Shown here: positions 22,113 to 31,802 of the stretch, piece after piece | Layout of the letters: every line of letters begins with the position of its first letter | Numbering within the stretch: the stretch's first letter is position 1 | Program-made: the position numbers and the translations under genes | Notes under the pieces: generated by a model | What the model was told of the DNA's origin: nothing | Databases searched by the model: none | Seen by the model: the letters and a program-made list of their open reading frames with translations, nothing else | NCBI GenBank assembly: GCA_001931905.2 | Contig: MSJI02000631.1 | Location: forward strand, 1 to 60,437 | DNA length: 60,437 nt | Source: Cladosporium sp. IMV 00045 | Taxonomy: Eukaryota > Ascomycota > Dothideomycetes > Cladosporiales > Cladosporiaceae | Direction: 5' to 3'

Positions 22113-23542
22113 TCAAATCAAAGGATTAGCCTTCTCAACCTTCAACGGCGGCAACATCTTCAACCTATTCAACTCGCCATACGCCCAGAACAAACTCTCC
22201 AGCGTATCCACGTGGCCCGTAAAACCAAAATACTTCGCCTTGTTCATACTCAACTGCATCGCCAGCCCCCAAGCCGCCGCGTCGCCGTACGTGAAATGCG
22301 CCTCGACGTCCTCAAACGGGTCCTGCGTCAGCCCGTGCTCGCTCATGATCTCCTTCCACGCCTGGTGGTTCTCCGCCTGCTGAGCCCAGTCCACCAGTCG
22401 CCACACGTAGCGCGTCTTGTGTGATGGTCCGTAGCCCAGAGGCGTCGGCGCGTCGCCTGGGTCGATGGTCGTGATCTTGCTCTCGTCGAGTTCGGGGCCT
22501 GTTGGGCCCGGACAGCCGTACCAGCGTGCCAGTTCGGGCCAGAGGCGGTTGTTCGGGAGTGGACAGCCGTCGCTGGCGTTGAACTTCTGGTTTCGGCACT
22601 TGTCTTCCAGCACCGCCCATTCGCTCAGGTAGCCCGTAAGCATGGCCGTACTATGTTCGCAGACGCCAAGAAAAGCACCGTAGTCGCCGGGGAAGTGCAA
22701 GGGCTCACCTTTGCGCGCCTGCACGGCTGCGTAGACGGCGAGCGGGTGCAGCGCGTTCATGGTGGCGTTGGAGACTGCGCCGATGATCCACGCCGGGCAG
22801 ATGATGTTCCAGTCCGTGTCAGGGTTGGCTTCGCAGTAGGCGAACAGCTTGTCTTCTTGTGGGTAGTAGAAGTTGGGCTCGAGGGTCGCGCGAGGGTCGG
22901 ATTCCACATATGGCGTTCGCGCTGGGCCTTGGTGGACCTGCGTGATGTTAGTACAAGCAGCCTGATGGCAGGGTGGTGAGCTCACGTTATAGTTCTTCGC
23001 GCCGGTCTGTAGAAGCACACGCTTCGGTTGGATATTCGCCAGGGGGAGGGCATCCATGAAGTTACCAAACAGAGCCGCTGGAGCACCTGGTCAGATCTGG
23101 CAACGAACGAAGCGAACAGACAGGGACACTCACAATTAACATCCGACAACTCCTGCGCATTCGCCCAAGGATGCGCACCCTTCTTCTCGGTCCTCGGCTG
23201 CAAATACGAGTAGAAAAACACCGCATCCGCATTAACACCCTTCGCCTTCAAAACGTTCGCAATCGCTTCCGGCGCCTCCAGGAAATCCACGGCGACATGC
23301 TCGACCCTGCTGCGCTGCTCTGGTGTGAGCAACGCCATCATCTCAGGCGTTGGAGGCCTGCGGCTCAGAGTCCACACTTTCCTCCATCGCTGAGGGCTCT
23401 GAAGCAGGACGCGCAGGGTGAAGAAGCCGGAGATGCCGTTGGCGCCGGTGACGATTGCGCTGAGGCCTTGGATTTCGGGGGAGAAGGTGGGGAGGTTTTT
23501 GAAGATGCCGTTGGTGTGTAGGGGGAGGAGTTCGGAGCCCAT
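22113..23542 (-). CDS. PRISE-like NAD(P)-dependent short-chain reductase
   Basis: Exons 23542-23134, 23077-22986 and 22937-22113 (introns 56 and 48 nt) give 441 aa. The N-terminal Rossmann motif is AIVTGANGISGFFTLRVLL (GxxGxxG type), followed by VWTLSRRPP and a DFLEAPEA acidic turn. The middle has KRVLLQTGAKNYNVHQGPARTP with ESDPR and NFYYPQED, the pattern of the PRISE group (progesterone 5-beta-reductase / iridoid synthase-like, enone 1,4-reduction), common in fungi with unknown natural substrates. The ATG at 23542 was chosen because the longer open frame upstream has no ATG. The 48-nt intron keeps the frame open and may sometimes be retained. Substrate unknown. Confidence 0.85.
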
Positions 23543-24168
23543 TGTTGAGGTTACTCTCTTTTCTGGGGTCTTATCGGTGGCTTGGGTTTGTTTCGGTGAT
23601 TTCAAATTTGGGTTGTGGACTATGAATGTCAAAACTTGTGAACGAGCGCCAAAGTAATTCAATCTGCGGGAAACGGCGTTTCAAAATCATCGTCTCGATG
23701 CTTGATATATATAAATGTACGAGACATCCCTCTCGTCCTCGGGTGGGTTTCATGTCATCTTGCCCCTCTTCAAGCACAGCGCAGCAGCGGGGTAAGGTAC
23801 ATGTAATCGACATCTTGCGTTATGCCCACCTGACAGTTATTAGATGCATAAGGTACATTAGCGTACTGTCGCTTTCGATGATATCGACTCCTTTGATGAT
23901 CATGTAGAAAAATAAGGACTGCAAAAGCTAGAGCGTTAGATGTATTAGGACAGCAACGAAACAGACGAGCTATGAGATTGCCAAATGTCGCTCTTCAACA
24001 GAACTACTTGTATTCTGTGATAACACGTGAACGGTCAACATTTGAGTCCCAATTGGGCAAGATTTAAAAGCTGCAGCTACAGATCTCTCATCTGACACAC
24101 TTTGCTACAGTAGCCTGCATGTGAACGCTCAGAAGCAACAACGAGCCTTCGCCTGCAGCATCAGATCC
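23543..24168. other. Intergenic region between two minus-strand genes
   Basis: Holds the promoter of the PRISE-like gene and the terminator of the DUF3445 gene. AT-rich. Nothing else recognised. Confidence 0.45.
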
Positions 24169-25562
24169 TCACCAAGGATAACTCCTCACGTCGTCCTCCT
24201 TCTCCGCCTCGAGCCCATTAGCAACCTGCTCTTCATGCTTACCATCCAGATACTCCAGCAAAACATCCCCATACCTCTCCCTGCCCTTATACTTCGCCAC
24301 ATCATCGCCCCAGCTACGCACAGCACTCGCCAACCTCCCAGGAACATAAGGCTCCTCGCAAATCTCCGTGATCGGATGAAAGTACGTGCGAATAGTGAAA
24401 ACGACACCACCACTGCGAGGCAAGCGCCTCAAAGACTGCCTCTCGGAACGGAAGTAGTGGTGTTTGATCGCCTTGTTCTTCTCCGCCGTGAACCAACCGA
24501 TGCCCTCAGAGTCCTCAGATCCGATCGAAGGCGACCACGCCAAATCGTCGTCGACCTGGATGAAGTAGTTGTTGCGCAGCACCGGGCCTTCGGGCTTGAC
24601 GCGTCGGAAGAAGCTCTTCATGCTCTTCTCCAGCTTCTCTTTGAAGCCCGGGACGTCGCCTGAGGTGTGGATTTCGGAGAGCACCATGCCGAATTTGTCT
24701 TCGAGGCGCCAGAAACCGGCGAGGAGAATGGCGCCTGCGAGGAGGTAGTACTGCCCGTCTTCCTTTTCGAACATGATAGCAAGATCGTCCTGGATCAAAC
24801 GCGCGGAGAGTTGCATCGGGCTTTCTTTCCTGCCGTTGACGGTGAGGTGATCCTTTCTCGTATCGAACTTCTCACCCGTGAGCGTATTGTCAAGCCCGAC
24901 ATCAGTGCGTTTGAACATGTTCGGATAGCGCTCGGTGAGGTAACCGGTGAGTTCTTCCAGAAGCTCCAGCGTGCCGTCGTAGACTCTCGGATTCGGATCG
25001 ACTTTGACGCATTTGTGCTGGCGCTCGGCCAGTCGGCGTGCTTTGTCGTCGTGGAAGCGCATGTAGTGGTTGTCGAGCTCGATCCAGTCGTCCCATTCCA
25101 TGTTGCGGAGGCCTAAGGTGATGTTGTATTTCGGGCCGTGGCGGAAAGGTCGATAGGGTAATGGGCTGATGTTGGTTGGGGATAGGTCTGGGTGAGGTGG
25201 CGCTGTTGGTCGTTTGAAGCCGCTGGGTTCCCATGCTGTGCGGTCGTTAGTATATCAAGTAAGTATAGATTGATATGTGAGGCAGACTGACTTCCTGGCG
25301 GTCTTTCGGTGGGTTTTACTCGCTTGCCTGTAGAACTTGATTCATTGTCTGTAGTCTTCTCTGGATCCGGCGATCTGGGTCGTGAGCTAAGAGTGGCCTT
25401 GGGTACTTTCTTTCGGATCTGTCTCGCCGTAATGTATAGAATCGCGGTCAAGACTATGGCGCCGTAGATCACCACATGAGCGCTATCTACATGGCCGATA
25501 CCGATGGCTTTGATGACCTTGTCTGTACCCATATTCTTGCCTAGAGCCTCAGCCGTGTCCAT
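24169..25562 (-). CDS. DUF3445 (HRQ) family haem-dependent oxidative N-demethylase-like protein, copy 1
   Basis: Exons 25562-25292 and 25235-24169 (56-nt intron, donor GTCAGT) give 445 aa. DUF3445/HRQ proteins belong to the haem-dependent oxidative N-demethylase alpha-like family, whose studied bacterial member oxidises methylamines to formaldehyde; the fungal role is not established. A membrane helix near the N-terminus (HVVIYGAIVLTAILYI) is followed by a basic, Ser/Pro-rich linker and the domain: [107 protein letters not shown] and YVPGRLASAVRSW. An alternative start at 25754 adds 64 residues with a second hydrophobic helix. I chose 25562 because it aligns with the paralogue at 37657-39153, which shares the same first-intron position and phase. 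Confidence 0.85.
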
Positions 25563-25901
25563 GCGACAATTGCGATGTATCCAGTTCGATGCAGATTCCA
25601 TATTGTGTAATGAAAGTGAAAACCAGAGAAAATGCAAGATGAAGGCAGCGATAATACAAAGTCGATATTTCCGGCTATAGATGTGGACGACATGTTCATT
25701 TTGTTTCTCGTCGGCATATGCATCACCTTCGTTTGATAGGTGCACTGTTTGCATTGATTGCAGTAAGGTAGCGATAAGAAGATGCGGAGACCCCTCAAGC
25801 TAGAAAGCTTGCGGCGGGTTTTGAACACCAAAAGCGGCAACCATCTGCTTTCGCTAAGCCTAGCTCGTCAACTGCAACCTCGCAACTCGCCTCATATGAC
25901 T
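25563..25901. other. Intergenic spacer, DUF3445 copy 1 / ALG9
   Basis: About 340 nt between two co-oriented minus-strand genes. Most of it (up to 25754) is open in the DUF3445 frame and may encode its N-terminus. Otherwise it holds promoter and ALG9 terminator sequence. Confidence 0.45.
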
Positions 25902-27777
25902 TCAGTGTTGGATCTTTTTGCGTTTCAGCAAACAATAATCTCCCCAGACCCGGCGGTGCTCTGCTGGGATGAGAGGCGTGTCGGGAATCCAACCAAGTCT
26001 GCCGAGCAGCCCTGTCGAAGCTGCATCTAAGAATGGCATACACTGCACTTTCTCCCAGTGCTCCTCGTCTCCAATATAATTAGGTTCGAGGGAAGTTGGA
26101 ACAGTGCTGGGTAGATTGCTGTCGACCAAAAATGTGCACTGGCTGATATCTGTGTATTTGTCGAGTTCCTCTTTGTTTTCGTCGTTCATACCTGATGGTA
26201 TTCTTGAAGTTCCAGACATAATGTCATCGATTCCAACAAACTCCCCAGGAAGGAGGCCTGAGAATTCGCTCTTGATGAATTTGGCATGCATGCCTTTAGG
26301 CAAAATGTAATGCGAAGGGAAGCGATACCATTCTTTGCCAAGGCAGAGCGTGTCGCTTTCGGTCACCAGACCACGCTCGTTCAATGGGGTGTAAATGGCA
26401 AGAGGCGCGCCATATGCCGTCATGGTACCAATGGTACGGAAAGCGCTCAGTCCCAAGCTGACAATGACAAAGCTCAGGATGCCAAGCAGGCGTAGGTGGA
26501 CCGGAATCTTGCTAATGAGGTCCTTCGGGTCGGTTGAGCCCAGGTTTGCAAGTATGATGTGGAATGCCACCGCTGCATTCAGAGCCAAAGCTGGATATGC
26601 CGGGTACATGAAACGCTCCTCTTTGTGCGGCTGCAGAGTGAAGATGGCAAGCCACAGGTAGAATGGCGCAAGATAGACGATGCCACGCAGAGAGCTTGCT
26701 TTGGTCTGTCCTTTGGCACGAAGGAAATGCTGGGCCATAAGAAGAGGCATGCTGAGCAAAGCAAGCACTGCCCAGACATGAAAGTTGAGGAACAGGTTCC
26801 GGAGGTAAAAGTGCCACGGCTCCACGCCGTAGAGGTCGGGTCCATTGGAGCCAAAGATATTGTAGAGGATGATGTTCAAAGGAACGAAGACAAGCTTCTT
26901 GTAGAACATCACGTCCACAGCAACCTGGAGAACCACGATCATGATACAACGCCCAGCGGCATCAAGAAGGCGGAACAAGAGGTCGATCCGGTCTTCCCAC
27001 TCAGTCAATACACCCAACAGCGCTTCTTCAACGAGGAAGGGAATGATCATTGCCGCAGCAAACGGCCAACCCAGTAAGGCACCGATCGCCATCCAAAAGA
27101 TTCCTTGGGCAGTGCGGAGTCCACCCTGCCAGTCCATGAAAGCTGCGGTGCTCAACATGACAAAGTACATGGCAAAGCTCGATGGCAAGTACGAGATACT
27201 GGCATGGAAGAAACCAGGGGACGTGACGGTGATCGCCATGTACATGATAGCAATTCGCGGGTTCAAGACCTTGTTGATCTTCATGAAGAGGCGTGTTTCG
27301 CACGCAGCGCATGCGACTGCCAGGGCGGCACGGAGGAAGTAGAATTGCGCCTTGTGGCCCAAAGGAAGATCCATTCCGGGCATGAAAGTGCTCACGCCAG
27401 TCACAGCCGCGTGAAGGCTAGTATATGCCCAGCTTCGAATGGCGTACACGGGCGAGTATTCCCATGTTTGAAAGCCATAGTGATGGTTCAGGTAATGCGT
27501 CGGCTCCCAGAAGTTGAACACTTCGTCGCAGTCCTGGATTGGACTGAAGAAAGCGGCAATGATATGGCTTACGAGGAAAGCATAGAAGGCAACAATTGCA
27601 GATAGTCCGAATGGAGCCTTCTGGGGCCTGCAATTGCGTCGTTAGCAAACCAGTGGCGATGTGGCTGGTATTTCCAGGATATATGTTTGATACTGACTTT
27701 GACTTGTTTCCTTTCCCAGAGGTTGCCTCTGTATGGCTCCTTGGAGCAGTCGGGCTGACACCAGTGGTGGCAGGCAT
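25902..27777 (-). CDS. ALG9: ALG9-type dolichyl-P-mannose alpha-1,2-mannosyltransferase
   Basis: Exons 27777-27698 and 27627-25902 (70-nt intron, donor GTCAGT, branch site GCTAAC) give 601 aa. ALG9 adds alpha-1,2-linked mannoses to the dolichol-linked oligosaccharide in the ER lumen, part of N-glycan precursor assembly. The GT-C signature is intact: SPIQDCDEVFNFWEPTHYL, with the acidic pair just after the first membrane helix, then GFQTWEYSPVYAIRSWAY, diagnostic of ALG9 versus ALG12 or PIG-B. Around ten hydrophobic segments follow, plus LQPHKEERFMYPAYPALALN, the conserved HKEERF motif of the family. Length matches human ALG9. The intron was placed so that the exon 1 tail joins the first helix in frame. 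Confidence 0.94.
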
Positions 27778-28336
27778 GATGTGTATGCTCTTGTTTCCAG
27801 ATTGTCTCACCCTTGCTTCATCCTCTCATATATATATATCTGGCTCAACGCATTTATCCGGACACTGATCCGGACGCCTCCCCTGGGCGTTGCTCCTTAG
27901 ACTAGACAGCCGGCAAGAAGCGAGTACGCTCATCAACACACGAGTCATGTGCACTTTCACAAGCTCGCGCAGATGACGCGGGGCTTGGACCCTTTGCCTT
28001 AACTTTTTCGCGCGCGCAAACTGTTGATCGAGCTTGACCATCACTTTCTCTCGCGCACACTTTTCTTCGCACTCACCAACCACACCTTCACTTCACTGCA
28101 CTCTCACTACACTCCAATTCAACACACATCGCACTCAGCGCACCGATCCACGAGCTTCCAACACATTCGCAGCGCCTTCGAAAGCCTGCGAGTGTCGGCA
28201 AAACTGAAAAGGTAGGCACAACTTGAGTTTCGGTCGCATTTGGGCGTTTTGTTTTTCGCAAAGCGGGTACAGAGGCATTGGGCATTCAAGGACAGGGTGA
28301 AGCAAGGAGGTGTTCTAACAAGTGAGGAGGAGGATC
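27778..28336. promoter_or_regulatory. Divergent promoter region, ALG9 / NAF1
   Basis: 559 bp between divergent start codons. A (TA)n-like tract lies at 27827-27840. The right part is CT- and CA-rich, typical of a fungal 5' untranslated leader. No specific operator recognised. Confidence 0.5.
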
Positions 28337-30772
28337 ATGGACATCAGCGCAGATCAGAGCAAGCAGGTCGCCGAGGCCGAAATGGCCGACATCGACCAGT
28401 TCCGCCCAGCAGCAGCACCGGCGGTCGCACCTGGCAGTCTTCAGACTACGGAGGATGTTAGGGAAGAGATGGCTGGCGAGGCGAAAGATGAGGAGGATAT
28501 CAGTGGTGCAAACGCACAGCAAGCAGCAAATGGCAGCAACGCTTCGGCCGTTGAGCGCGAAGTTGGCACCGCCGCGACCTCGCCCACCTTGTCTGCACAC
28601 ACCGACATGACTGTCGTTGGCGACGCGGGCACATTGCCGCTCGCTGCTCCCGGCGAGCATCAGCGCACCGAGGCGCAGGCAAAGGACGCTAGCGATTCCA
28701 CCGACGACCTGACCGCGAAGATGACCGATGCAGCCAACGATGATCTCATCAATGAGTTCGAGACACAGGTCATTGGCGGAGACGGGCCATCAAAGCGCAT
28801 GGTTCAAGAGACCTCTGAGCTGGAGCAAAACACAAGCGCGCCCGCAGACTCTAGCAATACCAATGGCCAACAGCCGCCAACCATTCAGACACACTCAAAT
28901 GTTGGTGAAGAGGCGGCTTTAGAGAAGAAGGACACTTCTGGAGACGCTGAATTTGAAGCCGCTGCCAGAGCGCAGGCGGGCAACCCGGAGGCAGAGTTCG
29001 CCATGGATTCGTCTGCTGAATCTTCTAGTGATACCTCGAGCAGCGATGACAGTGATGACAGCGACGATGAAGTCACTTCCATGGATGTCGAGGAGTTGGG
29101 TAGAATCCTCATGAACGAAGATGGCGGCGACGGCAACCATGGCCCCGGCCATCAGCCGCGTACACAGAACGAGACCGAAATGGTTTATACGACACCTGAC
29201 ATTGTCATGACAGATGACATGGCAATTACATCTCTGGGCAAGATCGAACATATTGTCGAGAACCTTGCGGTGATCAAGGGTAACGATACAGCTTCCACTG
29301 AGGTGATGGAGGTTGAGAGCGTGCTCTGCAACGACGACCGCAAAGTGATTGGTGTCATTCAAAACATCTTGGGCAAGGTCGATGAGCCCAGGTACATCGT
29401 CGCATTTGCAAACGAGGAAGACATCCAGGCATTCGGTCTCCAAGTTGGATCAAACATCAACTATGTCAACAGTCACTCGAAGACTGTCTTCACGCAGGGC
29501 TTGCGCACCAAGGGTACCGACGCCTCCAACATTCACGACGAAGAAGTTGCCGAGGATGATATGGATTTTTCGGATGACGAGAAGGAGGCTGAATTTAAGC
29601 GCAAAAATAAGGAAAGCAAGAAAGCGGGACGTGGTGCTCTCAGCCGCAGTGCCTTCGATCGTGGTGAACACGAAAGATTCGAGCAACCAGGAGATCGTGG
29701 AGGCCGCGGAGATCGTGGAGGCCGTGGAGACCGTGGTGGTCGCGGTGGGCGCGGTGGACGTGGCCGAGGCGGTCCGATATATGCTCGTGGGGCGCCCGGC
29801 AACGATGCCACTCACGACCAGCCTTCCGCACACTTTCCCTCCACCCTGGACTATGACGGCGATGGCGATGGCGATAAGCCGCAAGTCAAAAACAACGACT
29901 CTGATGACGATTTCTACACGCCGCTAAAGCGCCCCGACAATATGGCGCAACTACAGCAGACGGGTGGTCGCGGTCGCGGAAACATGGGAGAAGGAGGTCG
30001 TGGTCGTGGCCGTGGCCGTGGTGACGGCGGTCGCGGCAGGAGCGACAGGCCGTCGCAAGGTCGTAGTGGTCACAACAACCAGCAGCAGTACTCTGGTGCG
30101 TCGCAGACCAACACTGCTCCTCAGTCAACGTACGGCGCCGCTCCAGCACCCGCTCAAAACGCGTACCCTTGGTCTCACGGTCAGACTCAGCAGCCGTACG
30201 GTCAACAGCCGCACTGTCAGCAGGCGTTGCCGCAACAGCCATACACGCAACAGGCCTATCCCCAGCAGCAGGCACAGCAGTATCCGCAGGCAAACCCTTA
30301 CTCTCAGCAGCAGACGTTCCCCCAACAGACATGGGGCCAACAGCAGCCACAGCAGTTTCCGCAGGCGTACCCTCAAGCTCCTCAGCAGGCAGCTTCACAG
30401 GCAAACGCACAAGGAGGCGCGTTATCCGAGCAGGCTCAATGGGCGGCTTGGCAAACATACTGGGCAACTGTGCCTCCGCCGCAGCAGGCAAACCAGCAAT
30501 ATCCGCAGCAGACGTTGCAGCAGCCTGCCCAGACGCAGCAACAGGTAATGCAGCAGTCCGCTCAGCAGCCCGCTCCGCAGCAGCAGCCTGCTCAGGCCCA
30601 GCAACAGGCATACCCGCAGTATCCCCAGCAGACGATGCAGCAGCCGGCTCAGGCCCAGCAACAGCAGCCGAACCATCAGCAATGGGCTGAGTACTTGCGG
30701 AACAATCCTGCCGCCGCCGCGCAGCTCTATCAGTCTATTCAGAACCACTCCTCGCAGCAGCAGGGCCAGTAG
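28337..30772 (+). CDS. NAF1: H/ACA snoRNP assembly factor Naf1
   Basis: Single exon, 811 aa, larger than yeast Naf1 (~490 aa). Naf1 binds the Cbf5 subcomplex and nascent H/ACA RNA in the nucleus before being replaced by Gar1. The N-terminal ~280 residues are acidic and Ser/Asp-rich (SSDTSSSDDSDDSDDE). The Naf1/Gar1-like beta-barrel core lies about residues 295-405: SLGKIEHIVENLAVI, VMEVESVLCNDDRKVIG, ILGKVDEPRYIVAF. It is followed by DMDFSDDEKEAEFK, then RGG blocks (DRGGRGDRGGRGGRGGRGRG) and a long Gln/Pro/Tyr-rich tail. The first ATG in frame is at 28337. The tail is unusually long and prion-like; the family call rests on the central domain and the RGG arrangement. Confidence 0.9.
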   Translation: MDISADQSKQVAEAEMADIDQFRPAAAPAVAPGSLQTTEDVREEMAGEAKDEEDISGANAQQAANGSNASAVEREVGTAATSPTLSAHTDMTVVGDAGTLPLAAPGEHQRTEAQAKDASDSTDDLTAKMTDAANDDLINEFETQVIGGDGPSKRMVQETSELEQNTSAPADSSNTNGQQPPTIQTHSNVGEEAALEKKDTSGDAEFEAAARAQAGNPEAEFAMDSSAESSSDTSSSDDSDDSDDEVTSMDVEELGRILMNEDGGDGNHGPGHQPRTQNETEMVYTTPDIVMTDDMAITSLGKIEHIVENLAVIKGNDTASTEVMEVESVLCNDDRKVIGVIQNILGKVDEPRYIVAFANEEDIQAFGLQVGSNINYVNSHSKTVFTQGLRTKGTDASNIHDEEVAEDDMDFSDDEKEAEFKRKNKESKKAGRGALSRSAFDRGEHERFEQPGDRGGRGDRGGRGDRGGRGGRGGRGRGGPIYARGAPGNDATHDQPSAHFPSTLDYDGDGDGDKPQVKNNDSDDDFYTPLKRPDNMAQLQQTGGRGRGNMGEGGRGRGRGRGDGGRGRSDRPSQGRSGHNNQQQYSGASQTNTAPQSTYGAAPAPAQNAYPWSHGQTQQPYGQQPHCQQALPQQPYTQQAYPQQQAQQYPQANPYSQQQTFPQQTWGQQQPQQFPQAYPQAPQQAASQANAQGGALSEQAQWAAWQTYWATVPPPQQANQQYPQQTLQQPAQTQQQVMQQSAQQPAPQQQPAQAQQQAYPQYPQQTMQQPAQAQQQQPNHQQWAEYLRNNPAAAAQLYQSIQNHSSQQQGQ

Positions 30773-31802
30773 TATTGATCCTCGCTTGCATGAGAGTGGG
30801 AAGACGCAAGAGAGTCGTCTTTCATCATCACGTTGCATTTCCACGAAAGAACCAGGCCTGGCAGACACTTTAACCTTGTTTTACGACGCTTTCCTTTGCG
30901 TTGCTCTGCTTCAACAATGAGCTCGAATGGCTTTGACGAGGAAAAGCCTAAGGTCGGGCTCTATTGACACCTTGCTTGCTTTCATTTCCTTTGATTGGGG
31001 CTTTTCTTTACTTCGACAACATGAAGTCGATGACTTCAATGGGCAAAGAGCTTTTTACAGACTCGACAGGCACCTCCATCTTGCATGGCCTCGCTTCGGA
31101 ACAAAAAAGAGTACGAACTTCCACGGCTTCACCGAAAAAGACACAAAAAATGAGAACCCGGATTCGGCAGGCAGCTTCGACTGGCTCTGGTTTGCCTTGC
31201 CTTACTTTGCTTTAGCTCTGAAACAGCTAACTCGGATGACTTTTGGTGGAGAAAAGCACAAAAACATGACTGGCGCGACAGATACCCTCACCTCGCTTTG
31301 CTTGATATCGAAAGAGCTCGAACAACTTCAAAAAGGAAAACAACAAAATCAGGCTCGACAGATACCCTCAGCTCGCTTTGCTTTACTTCGCAAGAGCGAA
31401 CTGGACAAACTTCAACAACGAAGGAAAAGGACCCAAAAAACGGTCCGACAGACACCTTTACCATGCTTTGCTTCGCTTCGAACCCCCGTACTCGAACGAC
31501 TTGAATGAGGAAAACTACAAAAAATCACTGGCCTGACAGAAACTTTCACCTTGCTTGCTCTGATGTGTTTTGCTTTGCTCTATTTCGAACAGACGAAGTC
31601 TAATAGCCTCAAAGAGGTGAGAAAACGACAAAAACAATGCCCCAAAAAAATGCTTCTCTACTACGGCAGCTACGAAAGAGCGCACAGGTAGGTTGGCATC
31701 TGCTTCACTCACTCTGGCTTTAAGACCGTAGTATGACTCGGACCCTGTTTCTTTTCTTCTTCTTTCGACGGCAACAACGGGTTGTGCACGGGAACTTCAC
31801 CA
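30773..31802. other. Convergent intergenic region with tandem repeats
   Basis: Between the ends of NAF1 (plus) and the flavin monooxygenase gene (minus). It is mostly occupied by the degenerate tandem repeat at 30854-31640. A 193-codon open frame (30927-31508) crosses the repeats but shifts phase between units, so I do not call it a gene. Confidence 0.6.
30854..31640. repeat. Degenerate tandem repeat, eight units of 80-112 bp
   Basis: Units begin near 30854, 30952, 31057, 31159, 31271, 31351, 31442 and 31529. Each starts with a GGCYCGACAGAYACC-like core, followed by a CTYRCTTTGCTT tract, then a CTCGAA-ACTTCAA block and an A-rich tail (GAAAA, ACAAAAA). The units at 31271 and 31351 are the most alike; the outer ones are more diverged. 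The period is not constant because the A-rich spacer varies. Confidence 0.85.

Noticed and set aside
30927..31508. 193-codon open frame across the tandem repeats
   Set aside because: The repeat units lie in different phases, so the protein has no periodicity. The openness is a by-product of the repeat composition.
31709..31802. C-terminal extension of the FMO in the unspliced frame
   Set aside because: The spliced form gives the conserved family ending and a stop at 31803.
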